NCBI RefSeq assembly: GCF_012910785.2
Contig: NZ_WTVH02000010.1
Span: 1,674,001-1,738,000 of the forward strand
Origin: Aromatoleum buckelii
GTDB lineage: Bacteria; Pseudomonadota; Gammaproteobacteria; Burkholderiales; Rhodocyclaceae
Direction of reading: 5' to 3'
DNA length: 64,000 bases
Shown here: positions 9,384 to 18,838 of the stretch, piece by piece
How positions within the stretch are numbered: the stretch's first letter is position 1
Layout of the letters: every line of letters begins with the position of its first letter
Notes under the pieces: model-generated
What the model was told of the DNA's origin: nothing
Seen by the model: the letters and a program-made list of their open reading frames with translations, nothing else
Databases searched by the model: none
Translations under genes and position numbers: made by a program

Positions 9384-11474
9384 ATGAGACCCATGCACAG
9401 GCCCCCGCTAAGCCAGGTTTTCCCCACCGAGCATTTCATCAATCGGGAGCTGTCTCTTCTCCAGTTCCAGCGCCGGGTGCTGGCCCAGGCGGCCGACCGC
9501 ACCGTTCCGCTGCTCGAGCGCTTGCGCTTCCTGTGCATCGTCTCGAGCAATCTCGACGAATTCTTCGAAATCCGGGTGTCGGGCATCAAGGAACAGATCC
9601 GTCTCGGCAGCCGTACCGCAGGCTATGACGGCCTGCTGCCGACCGAGTTGCTCGACCGCGTCAGCCTCGAAGTCCACAGCATCATCGCCCAGCAGTACGA
9701 ACTGCTCAACGATGACATCCTGCCGGCGCTCGCAGCCGAAAGCATCGTGTTTCCGCGCCGGCCCCTGTGGACCGACGCCCAGCGTGCATGGGTGCGCGAT
9801 TATTTCCTGCGCGAAGTGATCCCGGTCCTCACTCCGATCGGCCTCGATCCGGCGCATCCGTTTCCGCGCGTGCTCAACAAGAGCCTGAATTTCGCCGTCG
9901 AGCTCGAAGGGCTCGACGCCTTCGGCCGCGATTCGGGCGCGGCGATCGTCCAGGCGCCACGCGCGTTGCCACGCGTGATCCGGCTGCCGCGCGAAATCTG
10001 CGAGCACGAATACAGCTTCGTCTTTCTGTCGTCGGTGCTGCACGCACACGTTGGCGAGCTGTTCTCCGGGATGCGTGTGCTGGGCTGTTACCAGTTCCGC
10101 GTGACGCGCAACTCGGACCTCTTCGTCGACGAAGAAGAAGTCAAGGATTTGCGCGTATCGCTGAAAGGCGAACTGCAGCAACGTCACTTCGGCGACGCGG
10201 TGCGACTCGAGGTTGCCGACAACTGCTCGGAAAAAATGGCGGCGTTCCTGCTGCAGCACTTCCGGCTCGGCCCCAAGGATCTCTACAGCATGCCGGGCAT
10301 CGTCAACCTGGTGCGCCTGATGCAGGTGACGGACTGGGTGAACCGTCCCGACCTGAATTACCCGCCTTTCCTCCCGGGCCTGCCGAAAACGCTCGAAAAA
10401 GGCCGCGAGATCTTCGACGCGATCCGCAAGCAGGACGTACTGCTGCACCACCCGTTCCAGAGCTTCACGCCGGTCATCGACCTGCTGCGGGCAGCGGCCG
10501 ATGATCCACAGGTGCTGGCGATCAAGATGACGGTGTATCGCACCGGGACCGATTCGGTGCTGATGGAACATCTCGTGCGCGCCGCGCAGAAAGGCAAGGA
10601 AGTGACCGTCGTGCTCGAACTGATGGCACGCTTCGACGAAGAGGCGAACATCAACTGGGCAAACCGTCTCGAGGAAGTCGGCGCACATGTCGTCTATGGG
10701 GTTTTCGGCTACAAGACCCACGCGAAACTGCTGATGCTGGTGCGCCGGGAAGAAGACGGGCTGCGCCGCTACGTGCACATGGGCACCGGCAATTACCATC
10801 CGCGCACGACACGCTTCTACACCGACTTCGGCCTGCTCACGTGCAACGAGGAAATCGGCCAGGACGTCGCGGAAGTCTTCAAGCAGCTCACCGGGCTGGG
10901 CAAGGCGAGCACGCTGAAGCATCTGTGGCAGGCGCCGTTCGCGCTGCAGTCGAACGTCGTCGCGGCGATCAACGCCGAGGCAGAGTTCGCGCGTGCCGGT
11001 CGGCGCGCCCATATCATCGCGAAGATGAACGCGCTGCTCGAACCGGAAACGATCGAAGCGCTCTATGCCGCCTCGCAGGCCGGCGTCGATATCGACCTGA
11101 TCGTGCGCGGGCCGTGCGCGCTGCGCCCGGGTGTCGCCGGGCTGTCGGACAACATCCGCGTGCGCTCGGTCATCGGCCGCTTCCTCGAACACCATCGGAT
11201 CTTCTATTTCCGCGCCGACGGCGACGACCAGGTTTACCTGTCGAGCGCCGACTGGATGGACCGCAATTTCTTCGGCCGCATCGAGATCGCGTTTCCGGTG
11301 CTCGACCAGCGCCTGAAACGGCGCGTGATCAAGGAAGGCCTGCGCGCCTACCTCGGCGACAACTGCCAGGCCTGGGAGATGCTCGAAGACGGGCGTTATC
11401 GCCGCAAGACGCCGCGCGGCGTGCGCCGGGCCGCGCAGATGGTCCTGCTCACGGAACTGTCGGCGAGCCGCTGA
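9384..11474 (+). CDS. ppk: Polyphosphate kinase 1
   Basis: A 696-residue PPK1. Visible are the N-terminal NRELSLLQFQRRVLAQA and SNLDEFFEIRVSG, the conserved HHPFQSF, and the phosphohistidine region YVHMGTGNYHPRTTRFYTD. It makes polyphosphate from ATP. The ATG at 9384 is chosen; an ATG at 9393 is equally compatible. The 184-bp region shared with ppx holds TTGTCA-type elements (around 9305 and 9347) faintly like half Pho boxes, too weak to call. It converges on relA, so polyphosphate and ppGpp functions are adjacent here. Confidence 0.95.
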   Translation: MRPMHRPPLSQVFPTEHFINRELSLLQFQRRVLAQAADRTVPLLERLRFLCIVSSNLDEFFEIRVSGIKEQIRLGSRTAGYDGLLPTELLDRVSLEVHSIIAQQYELLNDDILPALAAESIVFPRRPLWTDAQRAWVRDYFLREVIPVLTPIGLDPAHPFPRVLNKSLNFAVELEGLDAFGRDSGAAIVQAPRALPRVIRLPREICEHEYSFVFLSSVLHAHVGELFSGMRVLGCYQFRVTRNSDLFVDEEEVKDLRVSLKGELQQRHFGDAVRLEVADNCSEKMAAFLLQHFRLGPKDLYSMPGIVNLVRLMQVTDWVNRPDLNYPPFLPGLPKTLEKGREIFDAIRKQDVLLHHPFQSFTPVIDLLRAAADDPQVLAIKMTVYRTGTDSVLMEHLVRAAQKGKEVTVVLELMARFDEEANINWANRLEEVGAHVVYGVFGYKTHAKLLMLVRREEDGLRRYVHMGTGNYHPRTTRFYTDFGLLTCNEEIGQDVAEVFKQLTGLGKASTLKHLWQAPFALQSNVVAAINAEAEFARAGRRAHIIAKMNALLEPETIEALYAASQAGVDIDLIVRGPCALRPGVAGLSDNIRVRSVIGRFLEHHRIFYFRADGDDQVYLSSADWMDRNFFGRIEIAFPVLDQRLKRRVIKEGLRAYLGDNCQAWEMLEDGRYRRKTPRGVRRAAQMVLLTELSASR

Positions 11475-11483
11475 AAGGCTGGC

Positions 11484-11531
11484 GGCAGCCCGGCGGCGCT
11501 CGAAAGTCCTGCCTGCCTTCGGCGGGCTGCC
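11484..11531. terminator. Inverted repeat between convergent ppk and relA
   Basis: GGCAGCCCG (11484-11492) and CGGGCTGCC (11523-11531) form a 9-bp perfect stem with a 30-nt loop. There is no T-run on either side, so it would be an atypical or bidirectional terminator. Confidence 0.35.
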
Positions 11532-11546
11532 CCGAAGCCCCCGGGC

Positions 11547-13748
11547 CTACTTGCGCTGCGCGTCGATGACGTCGGGCACTTCGCGGATCAGTGTGATCGC
11601 GCGCTGTACCTGCGCGACGCCCCCGACCTCCATCGTGAAGCGCATGTACGCGGTCCCCTTCTTCGTCAGCGTATTGACCGCGATGACGTTGAGCTTTTCG
11701 CGCGACAGCACTTCGGAGATGTCGCGCAGCAAGCCCTGGCGGTCCGCCGCCTGCACGGCGATGTCGACCGGAAACACCGACTGGCGGTTGTTGTACGCCT
11801 GCTCGCCCCAGTCCGCCTTGATCACCCGCTCCGGGTGGCTCTTCGCGAGGCGCTGGAAATCGCGGCAATCGACGCGATGGATCGAAATGCCACGGCCGCG
11901 CGTGACGAACCCTTCGATCGCGTCCGGCGGCGCCGGCTTGCAGCAGCGTCCGAGCGACGTCAGGAGTTTGCCGACACCGACGATCAGGATCTTGTCGCTC
12001 GAATCGCCGGCGCGGCTCTGACCGATCACCATTCCGGAATCGGCCGCCTCCGGCGCAGGTTCCCCGGTGTCGCGCAGCGCGACATGGACCGCGCGCGGCC
12101 CGACTTCGCCCCGGCCGGCCGCGACGAACATCGACTCGGCGTTCTTGAAGCCGAGCTTGCCGGCGATCTCGTCGATGTTGGCCTGGGATTGCCCTTCGCG
12201 CTGCATCTCCTTCGTGATGACGGCGCGCCCGCGCGCGAGCAGTTCGTTCTCTTCGAGCTGATTGAAGTACTGCTTGATCTTGGTGCGCGCCCGGCCCGTC
12301 GCGACATAGCCCTGCGCGGAGTTGAGCCAGTCGCGCGACGGCCCGCCCTCCTTCGCCGCGGTGATCTCGACCGTCTGGCCGTTCTGCAGCTGCGTGTTGA
12401 GCGGCACCAGGTGCCCGTCGATCTTCGCGCCGCGACAGTGATGGCCGAGGTCGGTGTGCAGGCGGTACGCGAAATCGATCGGCGTCGCCCCGCGCGGCAG
12501 ATCGACCACTTTGCCCTGCGGCGTCAGCACGTAGATCGCGTCGTCGAGCGACGCGCGCTTGAACTTCTCGACCCAGTCGGCCGAATCGGCGATCTCGTCG
12601 CGCCACGACAGCAGGCTGCGCAGCAGCGCGATCTTCTCGTCGTAATCGCCGCCGTGCCCCTTGCCTTCCTTGTAGCGCCAGTGCGCCGCAACCCCGAGTT
12701 CGGCGTGCTTGTGCATGTCGTGCGTGCGGATCTGCACTTCGACCGCGCGGCCATCGCCGGCGAGCACCGCAGTGTGCAGCGACTGGTAGTTGTTGCCCTT
12801 CGGCTTCGTGATGTAGTCGTCGAACTCCTGGCCGATCGGCTGCCAGATCTGGTTCACGATCCCCAGCACCGTGTAGCAATCGCGCACGCTGTCGACGAGC
12901 ACGCGCAGCGCGCGGATGTCATACACCTGCGAGAAGTCGAGCCGCTTCGCGCGCATCTTGTTGTAGATGCTGTAGATGTGCTTGGGCCGGCCATACACTT
13001 CGGCCTTGATGCCGACCGCGGCAATCTCGCGCTTGAGCCGTTCGATCGCCTCCTCGATGAAGCTCTCGCGCTCGACGCGGCGCTCGTCGAGCATCTTCGC
13101 GATGCGTTTGTAAGTCTCCGGCTCGAGGAAACGGAACGACAGGTCTTCGAGTTCCCACTTCAACTGCCACACGCCGAGCCGGTTCGCCAGCGGAGCATAG
13201 ATGTCGAGGCTCTCGCGCGCGACGTCGGTGCGGATTTCGCCTTTCTGTTCGGTGAAATAACGCAGCGTCTGCGTGCGCGATGCGAGCCGCAGCAACACGA
13301 CGCGGATGTCCTCGACCATCGCCAGCAGCATCTTGCGCAGCACTTCGGTCTGGGCGCGGATTTCCGGCGCCGTCGCGGTCGCCGTCATGCGCGTGAGCAG
13401 GCGCAGGCCGTTGAGCCTGCGCAGGCCCTCGACCAAGCGCGCGACCCCGTCGCCGAAGCGCGCCGTCACCGTCTCGATCGGGTCCTCGATGTAGTCGCCG
13501 ACCGCGAACAGCAATGCAGCCACGCGCGTTTCGGCGTCGAGCCGCAGCGACGCGGCGATCAGCGCCGTTCCCATCGCGTGGGTCCACACCGACTCCCCAG
13601 TGCCGAGGAGGTGATTTTCGTAGGCGCCCCGGGCCAGTTCGAGGGCTTTTTCGATCAGTGCGCGATCGTCGACGCCCAGTCCGTCGGCGAGCAGCTCGAC
13701 CGGCGGAACGGCGTCGTTCTGTGAAATGGCATGCGTGACGGAGACCAT
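11547..13748 (-). CDS. relA: RelA-type (p)ppGpp synthetase
   Basis: A 733-residue long RSH protein: degenerate HD domain, synthetase domain (YDIRALRVLVDSVRDCY, KPKGNNYQSLHT), TGS domain (DAIYVLTPQGKVVDLPRGAT), zinc-finger-like CCKPAPPD region and C-terminal ACT domain. The hydrolase motif reads AALLFAVGDYI, where bifunctional enzymes keep an intact HD pair, and the synthetase domain has EFDD (the EXDD type of monofunctional RelA). Both point to synthesis only, so a separate spoT is expected elsewhere. The start at 13746-13748 gives MVSVTHA; the open frame upstream is not RSH-like. Confidence 0.93.
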   Translation of the reverse strand: MVSVTHAISQNDAVPPVELLADGLGVDDRALIEKALELARGAYENHLLGTGESVWTHAMGTALIAASLRLDAETRVAALLFAVGDYIEDPIETVTARFGDGVARLVEGLRRLNGLRLLTRMTATATAPEIRAQTEVLRKMLLAMVEDIRVVLLRLASRTQTLRYFTEQKGEIRTDVARESLDIYAPLANRLGVWQLKWELEDLSFRFLEPETYKRIAKMLDERRVERESFIEEAIERLKREIAAVGIKAEVYGRPKHIYSIYNKMRAKRLDFSQVYDIRALRVLVDSVRDCYTVLGIVNQIWQPIGQEFDDYITKPKGNNYQSLHTAVLAGDGRAVEVQIRTHDMHKHAELGVAAHWRYKEGKGHGGDYDEKIALLRSLLSWRDEIADSADWVEKFKRASLDDAIYVLTPQGKVVDLPRGATPIDFAYRLHTDLGHHCRGAKIDGHLVPLNTQLQNGQTVEITAAKEGGPSRDWLNSAQGYVATGRARTKIKQYFNQLEENELLARGRAVITKEMQREGQSQANIDEIAGKLGFKNAESMFVAAGRGEVGPRAVHVALRDTGEPAPEAADSGMVIGQSRAGDSSDKILIVGVGKLLTSLGRCCKPAPPDAIEGFVTRGRGISIHRVDCRDFQRLAKSHPERVIKADWGEQAYNNRQSVFPVDIAVQAADRQGLLRDISEVLSREKLNVIAVNTLTKKGTAYMRFTMEVGGVAQVQRAITLIREVPDVIDAQRK

Positions 13749-13843
13749 GGGCGGATTATCCCATACCCGGGCTGTCATCTCCCCGCGCTGCAGACGATTC
13801 CGCGCTGTGCCATCATCACCGGCCTGCCACCAAAACAAGACCA

Positions 13844-14737
13844 ATGAAAAAGCGCTTCGCCAATCCCTACGTGCTGTTGACGCTGACCTCGCTGTTCTGG
13901 GCAGGCAACATGGTGATCGGTCGCGGGCTGCGCGAAGCCGTGCCGCCGATGACGCTCGCATTCTGGCGGTGGGCCATCGCATTCGCGCTGACGCTGCCGT
14001 TCGCGCTGCCCCATCTGCGCGTGCAGTGGCCCCGCATCAGGGCACACTGGCGCGCGGTCGTCGTGCTCGGTTTCATCGGCGTTGGCTGCTACAACACCTT
14101 CGCGTACATCGCGCTGCAATACACGACCGCAACCAGCGCGACGCTGCTCAATTCCTTCACGCCGGTGGCGACGATCGCGCTCGCGTTCCTGCTGCTCGGC
14201 AAGCGGCTGACGAGTCTCGAAACGGCCGGCGTCGTCGTGTCGCTCGTCGGCGTGATGATCATCGTCGCGCGCGGCAGCCTGGCGACACTGCTCGGCTTCA
14301 GCCTCAACACCGGCGACCTGTGGATGCTGCTCGCGGTGCTGACTTGGGGCATCTACACGGTCGGCCTGCAATGGCGACCGGCCGGCATCGACCCGATGCT
14401 GTTGCTCGCTGCCTTCACCGCCGTCGGTGTCGTCGGGCTCGCGCCGCTGTACGCGTGGGAGATCGCCAGTGAGAGGCTCATCGATCCGTCACCGGCGACG
14501 TTCGCGGGCATCCTCTACATCGGCATCTTCCCCGGCTTTCTCGGCTACGTGTTCTTCAACGCCGGCGTTGCGGCGGTCGGGCCGAGCCGCGCGTCCCTGT
14601 TCATCCACCTGATGCCGGTGTTCACCGCGCTGCTCGCGGCGATCTTTCTCGGCGAACGCCCGCAGCCGTTCCACTTCGCCGGAATCGCGCTGGTTTTCGC
14701 CGGCATTTTCCTGACGACGCGCAAACCTGCCGGCTGA
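13844..14737 (+). CDS. DMT-superfamily EamA transporter
   Basis: A 297-residue membrane protein with ten predicted helices in two EamA repeats (residues about 8-140 and 152-288). The first repeat starts LLTLTSLFWAGNMVIGRGLRE. Members export amino acids or other metabolites; the substrate cannot be assigned. It is divergent from relA and followed after 5 bp by mtfA, with which it may be cotranscribed. Confidence 0.88.
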   Translation: MKKRFANPYVLLTLTSLFWAGNMVIGRGLREAVPPMTLAFWRWAIAFALTLPFALPHLRVQWPRIRAHWRAVVVLGFIGVGCYNTFAYIALQYTTATSATLLNSFTPVATIALAFLLLGKRLTSLETAGVVVSLVGVMIIVARGSLATLLGFSLNTGDLWMLLAVLTWGIYTVGLQWRPAGIDPMLLLAAFTAVGVVGLAPLYAWEIASERLIDPSPATFAGILYIGIFPGFLGYVFFNAGVAAVGPSRASLFIHLMPVFTALLAAIFLGERPQPFHFAGIALVFAGIFLTTRKPAG

Positions 14738-14742
14738 ACGCG

Positions 14743-15561
14743 ATGCTGAATTTCCTGCGCAAATGGCGAAAGGCACGCCGGCTGGCCGCGATACGGGTGC
14801 CGGACGCGCTGTGGACCAGCGTCGAGCAGAAGCTGCCGTTTCTCGACTATCTCGAACCGCCCGACCGCGAGCGCCTGCGGGAATTCGCGCGCGAGTTTCT
14901 CGCCGAAAAAGAGTTCCACGGCGCGCACGGCATGGCCCTCACCGACCAGGTGATGCTCGCGATCGCCCTCCAGGCCTGCTTGCCGATCCTGCGCGTCGGG
15001 CTGGACGCCTATCGCGGCTGGGTCGGTGTCGTCGTCTACCCCGGAGACTTCGTGGTTCCGCGACACGAAACGGACGACACCGGCGTCGTGCACGAATACG
15101 ACGACGAAGTCCTCGGAGAAGCGTGGGAAGGTGGCCCGGTGCTGGTGTCGTGGCATCGCGAGGGCGAAGGGCCGGAAGGCGTAAATGTCGTCATCCACGA
15201 GTTCGCACACAAACTGGACATGCAGAACGGCGACGTCGATGGCTTGCCGCGGCTGCCGCAGGGCATGAGCAGAGCGGCCTGGGCGAAGGTGTTCACCGAC
15301 GCCTACCGGCGTTTTTGCGAGCAGGTCGACGCGGGCGAGGAAACGCTGCTCGACCCGTACGGCGCCGAGAGTCCGGGCGAGTTTTTCGCGGTCGCTTCCG
15401 AAGCGTTCTTCGAGACGCCCTGCCTGCTCGAACAGGAACTTCCCCAAGTGTACGAGCAGCTGTCGTGCTTCTACGGGCTGGACCTCGCGGCCGGCGAACG
15501 CCGCATCCGCGATGAACGGCAGCGCCGTTGCGGCGTCCCACCACGCCCCTTCGGATCGTGA
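14743..15561 (+). CDS. mtfA: MtfA-type zinc-dependent peptidase
   Basis: A 272-residue protein with the zincin motif HEFAHKLD (residues about 153-160) and the following QNGDVDGLP and AESPGEFFAVASEAFFE (third ligand region), all typical of MtfA/DUF980. In enterobacteria MtfA binds the repressor Mlc and releases ptsG control; here the partner is unknown. Length fits the family. It starts 5 bp after the DMT transporter gene. Confidence 0.9.
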   Translation: MLNFLRKWRKARRLAAIRVPDALWTSVEQKLPFLDYLEPPDRERLREFAREFLAEKEFHGAHGMALTDQVMLAIALQACLPILRVGLDAYRGWVGVVVYPGDFVVPRHETDDTGVVHEYDDEVLGEAWEGGPVLVSWHREGEGPEGVNVVIHEFAHKLDMQNGDVDGLPRLPQGMSRAAWAKVFTDAYRRFCEQVDAGEETLLDPYGAESPGEFFAVASEAFFETPCLLEQELPQVYEQLSCFYGLDLAAGERRIRDERQRRCGVPPRPFGS

Positions 15562-15836
15562 AAGCCGGCAAGCCCATGCTCGTCGTCTATCGTCCCCCGG
15601 TCGGGCGGCCGGCGGGGCGACGGGAACATTCCGACCTACCGGGTTCCGGAAACACGCAGGATGCTGAATAAATAACTCGCATGGAATAATGCTCGTCCGG
15701 AGCGGAGTTCATTGGGGGGCCGGGAGGGATCGGTTGACGTTCACGGCAAAATGAGTTTGCCACGTATGGGGCGTCCGTCTAAGCTGCAAGAGCCACAACC
15801 GGCAGACCACCCGATCTATCTCTCGGAGGACGATTC

Positions 15837-16277
15837 ATGGTTATAACCTGGATACTGGTTGCCAATGCCAGCCTGGCGAAGCTCTATGCAAACCTCGGTC
15901 CGAACAAGGGACTCACACTGGTGAAGGAACTGATCCATCCGGAAAGCAGACGGAAAAATTCCGAACTTGTAACCGACCGGCCCGGCACCATGGCGTCGGT
16001 AGGCAACGGGCAAGGTTCAGCGCAGCCTCAGACTCTCCCCAAAACCCACGAAGCAAAGGTGTTCGCGCAACAGATCGCGCAGGAACTCTATCTTGGACGG
16101 GCCAAGAACGAATTCAGCCGCGCAATCGTATTCGCCCCACCTGCATTCATGGGCATGCTCAACGCGGTGCTGGATACGCCGACAGCGCAACTGATCACCG
16201 ATCGTTTCGAAAAGGATTACACGAAGGAACCCGAGCCCGTGCTGCGCGAGCGACTAGGCTCATGCCTGTTCCTTTGA
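15837..16277 (+). CDS. Host-attachment-family protein (PF10116-like)
   Basis: A 146-residue soluble protein beginning TWILVANASLAKLYAN, with KFAQQIAQELYLGRAKNEF-type middle and IVFAPPAFMGMLNAVLD. This is the pattern of small proteins annotated as required for attachment to host cells, a fold related to release-factor domains. The molecular function is not established. GGAGGA stands 7 bp before the ATG. The preceding 275 bp contain no gene. Confidence 0.75.
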   Translation: MVITWILVANASLAKLYANLGPNKGLTLVKELIHPESRRKNSELVTDRPGTMASVGNGQGSAQPQTLPKTHEAKVFAQQIAQELYLGRAKNEFSRAIVFAPPAFMGMLNAVLDTPTAQLITDRFEKDYTKEPEPVLRERLGSCLFL

Positions 16278-16362
16278 ATTCGTGACTTCTCGAAAACCTG
16301 ATTTTTCGAACGTCTCTGTCCAGGAGACGATGAGGTCGCAGCACGCATGACCTCGAAGGGCC

Positions 16363-16383
16363 GCGGGGCGCCAGGCGCCCCGC
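16363..16383. terminator. GC-rich perfect hairpin between convergent genes
   Basis: GCGGGGCGCC, one A, GGCGCCCCGC: a ten-base perfect palindrome arm pair between the attachment-type gene and the deacylase gene. It lacks a U-tract on both strands, so the bidirectional terminator role is inferred from position. Confidence 0.45.
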
Positions 16384-16409
16384 ATTCATTCGGATCGACG
16401 GCAGAACGC

Positions 16410-16889
16410 TCAATGCCGCCAGTAATGCTCGCCGAACCGGATGTGCTTCGCCTCTTCCATCATCGTCATGAAATCCTCGCTGCTCATCTGTATCAGCTTC
16501 TCGTGGTCGCCGCCCTCGAAGTAGATCTCCGGCTGCTCGGCCAGGGTGTCGTCGACGACCATCCGCATGCCGTACGCGCTGCCGACAGGCGGGACTGCGC
16601 CGGGCTCGCAATCGGCAAACAGGGCGGACAGCTCGTCCTCGGACGCGAGGCGCAAGTTGCGCTGCATCGCCTTGCTGAGCCAGCCGAGTTGGACGTGCTG
16701 GGTGGAGGGCAACACCGCCATCAGGAAGCCGTCATCGTCTTCAAGCACGACCGATTTGGCCAGACAATTGCCGGGCACCCGCGCCAGCTGCGCGGTCTCC
16801 ATGCTGTTGTGGGAATGCGGATGCGTCAGGACGTCGTACCGCAAGCCGTGTTCGCTCATGTACTCCTGGAGTTTTGATGCGATTGCCAT
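16410..16889 (-). CDS. YbaK/ProX-type aminoacyl-tRNA deacylase domain protein
   Basis: A 159-residue protein with the YbaK fold features THPHSHNSMETAQLARVPGNCLAKSVVLEDDDGFLMAVLP and GSAYGMRMVVDDTL. Members clear mischarged Pro-, Ala- or Cys-tRNA, or serve as inactive relatives. GAGGAGGA lies just before the ATG at 16887-16889, which decides the start over an upstream in-frame codon. Which tRNA it edits cannot be told. Confidence 0.82.
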   Translation of the reverse strand: MAIASKLQEYMSEHGLRYDVLTHPHSHNSMETAQLARVPGNCLAKSVVLEDDDGFLMAVLPSTQHVQLGWLSKAMQRNLRLASEDELSALFADCEPGAVPPVGSAYGMRMVVDDTLAEQPEIYFEGGDHEKLIQMSSEDFMTMMEEAKHIRFGEHYWRH

Positions 16890-17086
16890 GATGGTCCTCC
16901 TCGATCGGGATCCGGGCAGCCGGTCCACCCGCCCCTCGACCTTTCATTCCGACATTTCATTTTAGGACGCAACACGGCATCCTGCACTCCAGCCAAGCCG
17001 CCCCGTGCAGTGGCCCGGCGGCGTCGCCCGCGGCAGAGTCGGGATTCAGGACGTTTGCAGGTTTTCAACGCGTGGGAGGTTCGGAA

Positions 17087-17728
17087 ATGGCTCTTTGTTT
17101 CTACTACGGCGCCGGTTCGCCTTATGCCTGGCGCGTCTGGCTGGCACTCGAACACAAGCACCTGCGGTACGAACTCAAGGCGCTGTCATTCGATGCGGGA
17201 GACCTGAAAAAACCGGAGTACACGGCGATCAACCCGCGCCAGAAAGTGCCGGCAATCGTCGATGACGGGCTCGCTCTCTATGAATCGGCGGCGATCCTCG
17301 AATACCTCGACGAACGCTACGACGAAACGCCGCTGTTGTTCCCGGGCGACATCCGGCAACGCGCGCTGATCCGCCGCATGGTCCGCGAGGCCGACCAGTA
17401 TCTGGCGAGCCCGCTGGAAGAACTCGTCGCAAACGTGCTCTACACGCCGAAAACGGAATGGCAGCAGGAAACGATCGCGCGCTCGCGCGACGCCTTCACG
17501 CGCGAACTCGGCCTGTGGGAAACGTTGATCGCGGGCGACACGCTGGCAGGCGAACTCTCCGCGGCCGACTTCACGCTCTACCCGTTGATTGCACTGGCGC
17601 TGCGCATCGAGAAGAGGAAGCACGACGTGGAAATTGGCGCACGCATCGGCCCCCGCCTGGCAGCGTGGATGAAGCGGATCGAAGCGCTGCCCTACTTCGC
17701 TCGCACTTGGCCGGCCCACTGGACCTGA
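17087..17728 (+). CDS. Glutathione S-transferase family protein
   Basis: A 213-residue GST: thioredoxin-like N-domain (YYGAGSPYAWRVWLALEHK, NPRQKVPAIVDDGLALYESAAILEYL with the cis-Pro and SNAIL-like segment) and an all-helical C-domain. GGAGGT lies before the ATG at 17087. It stands alone between the deacylase and the convergent thpR. It is distinct from the GST-fold maleylpyruvate isomerase at 50.4 kb and is not obviously able to replace it. Confidence 0.88.
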   Translation: MALCFYYGAGSPYAWRVWLALEHKHLRYELKALSFDAGDLKKPEYTAINPRQKVPAIVDDGLALYESAAILEYLDERYDETPLLFPGDIRQRALIRRMVREADQYLASPLEELVANVLYTPKTEWQQETIARSRDAFTRELGLWETLIAGDTLAGELSAADFTLYPLIALALRIEKRKHDVEIGARIGPRLAAWMKRIEALPYFARTWPAHWT

Positions 17729-17747
17729 AGCGGTCGCGGGAGCGGCG

Positions 17748-18356
17748 TCAGCCGCTTTTCCCGGCGTACCGGCGGTCTGCGCCTTCGCCGCCCTTCCCTG
17801 CTCGCCATTCCCTGAGCGTCCGATAATGCGCCCCGGCGCTGCTCTGCACGGACTCGACGAGCGCGAAGCCGTCGACAGGCCAGTCGATCGGGTCCACGCA
17901 GCGTGTCGAAACCTGCATCTGCGCCTTGCGCAACAGCGTCACGTGCGGTGCGAACGGGCGCCGCTCGACGGCAAAACCGGCGGCTTCGAGCGCGCCGTTG
18001 AGTCGCTCGACGAGTCCGGCCAGCGGCGCGGGACAACTCTGCGCGCCCGCCCAGACGATGCGGTTGTGGCGCCAGCTCCCGAGGAGGTCCAGGCGCAGCG
18101 TGAACGAGGTCGCCTCGACGTCGTTCCCGACCTCGTTCCCGACCGCGATCAGCTCGGCGAGCCGCTGCGGCGACACGTCGCCGATGAACGCGAGCGTCAG
18201 GTGCAGCGTCTCGCGTCGCGTCGGCCGTCCGGCGCATTCCGCGTGCGCTTCGGCGCCGAGTTCATCCAGGCGCTTCGCGACGCGGGCGTCCGGCCACAGC
18301 GCGAAGAACACGCGCGAAGGTTTGCCCGGCGCCGCGGGATCAGGTTTCATTGCCAT
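17748..18356 (-). CDS. thpR: RNA 2',3'-cyclic phosphodiesterase (LigT/ThpR)
   Basis: A 202-residue 2H-phosphoesterase with two HxT motifs: HLTLAFIG (near residue 52) and HVTLLRK (near residue 138). It opens 2',3'-cyclic phosphates on RNA ends. It overlaps the ispF 3' end by 17 bp and is last of ispD-ispF-thpR. An ATG two codons into the frame is an alternative start. Confidence 0.9.
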   Translation of the reverse strand: MAMKPDPAAPGKPSRVFFALWPDARVAKRLDELGAEAHAECAGRPTRRETLHLTLAFIGDVSPQRLAELIAVGNEVGNDVEATSFTLRLDLLGSWRHNRIVWAGAQSCPAPLAGLVERLNGALEAAGFAVERRPFAPHVTLLRKAQMQVSTRCVDPIDWPVDGFALVESVQSSAGAHYRTLREWRAGKGGEGADRRYAGKSG

Positions 18357-18837
18357 GTCGCATCAGCAGCGCGACGACCTGGGCCGCGATGCCCTCGCCA
18401 CGGCCAGTGAAACCGAGCTTTTCGGTCGTCTTACCCTTGATATTGACCGCCGCCGGGTCGATGCCCAAGTCGGCAGCGATGTTCGCGACCATCGCCGGCG
18501 CATGCGGGAGGATCCGGGGCGCCCGGCAGATCACCGTCGCATCGATGTTCACGACGCCGAAGCCCGCCGCCCGCACGGCCGCAAATGCTTCGCGCAGCAG
18601 TACGCGGCTGTCGGCGCCCGCGTGGGCTGCGTCGGTGTCGGGAAAGAGTCGCCCGATGTCGCCGAGGCCGGCGGCGCCAAGCAGCGCGTCGGTCAGCGCG
18701 TGCAGCAGGACGTCGGCGTCCGAATGCCCGAGCAGGCCGCGCTCGAACGGGATGTGCACGCCGCCGACGATCAACGCCCGCCCCGGCACCAGCGCATGCA
18801 CGTCGAACCCCTGGCCGATACGGAATGGAGCGTTCAC
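18340..18837 (-). CDS. ispF: 2-C-methyl-D-erythritol 2,4-cyclodiphosphate synthase
   Basis: A 165-residue IspF with the metal-binding GFDVHAL and [21 protein letters not shown] motifs and the late [18 protein letters not shown]. It converts CDP-ME-2-phosphate to the cyclic diphosphate in the MEP isoprenoid pathway. It follows ispD by a single base and is a separate protein, not an IspDF fusion. Confidence 0.97.
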   Translation of the reverse strand: MNAPFRIGQGFDVHALVPGRALIVGGVHIPFERGLLGHSDADVLLHALTDALLGAAGLGDIGRLFPDTDAAHAGADSRVLLREAFAAVRAAGFGVVNIDATVICRAPRILPHAPAMVANIAADLGIDPAAVNIKGKTTEKLGFTGRGEGIAAQVVALLMRHGNET

Positions 18838-18838
18838 T

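Noticed and set aside
9300-9384. A Pho box upstream of ppk
   Set aside because: TTGTCA-like elements exist, but their spacing (9 bp, or one poor half) does not fit the 11-bp repeat of PhoB sites.
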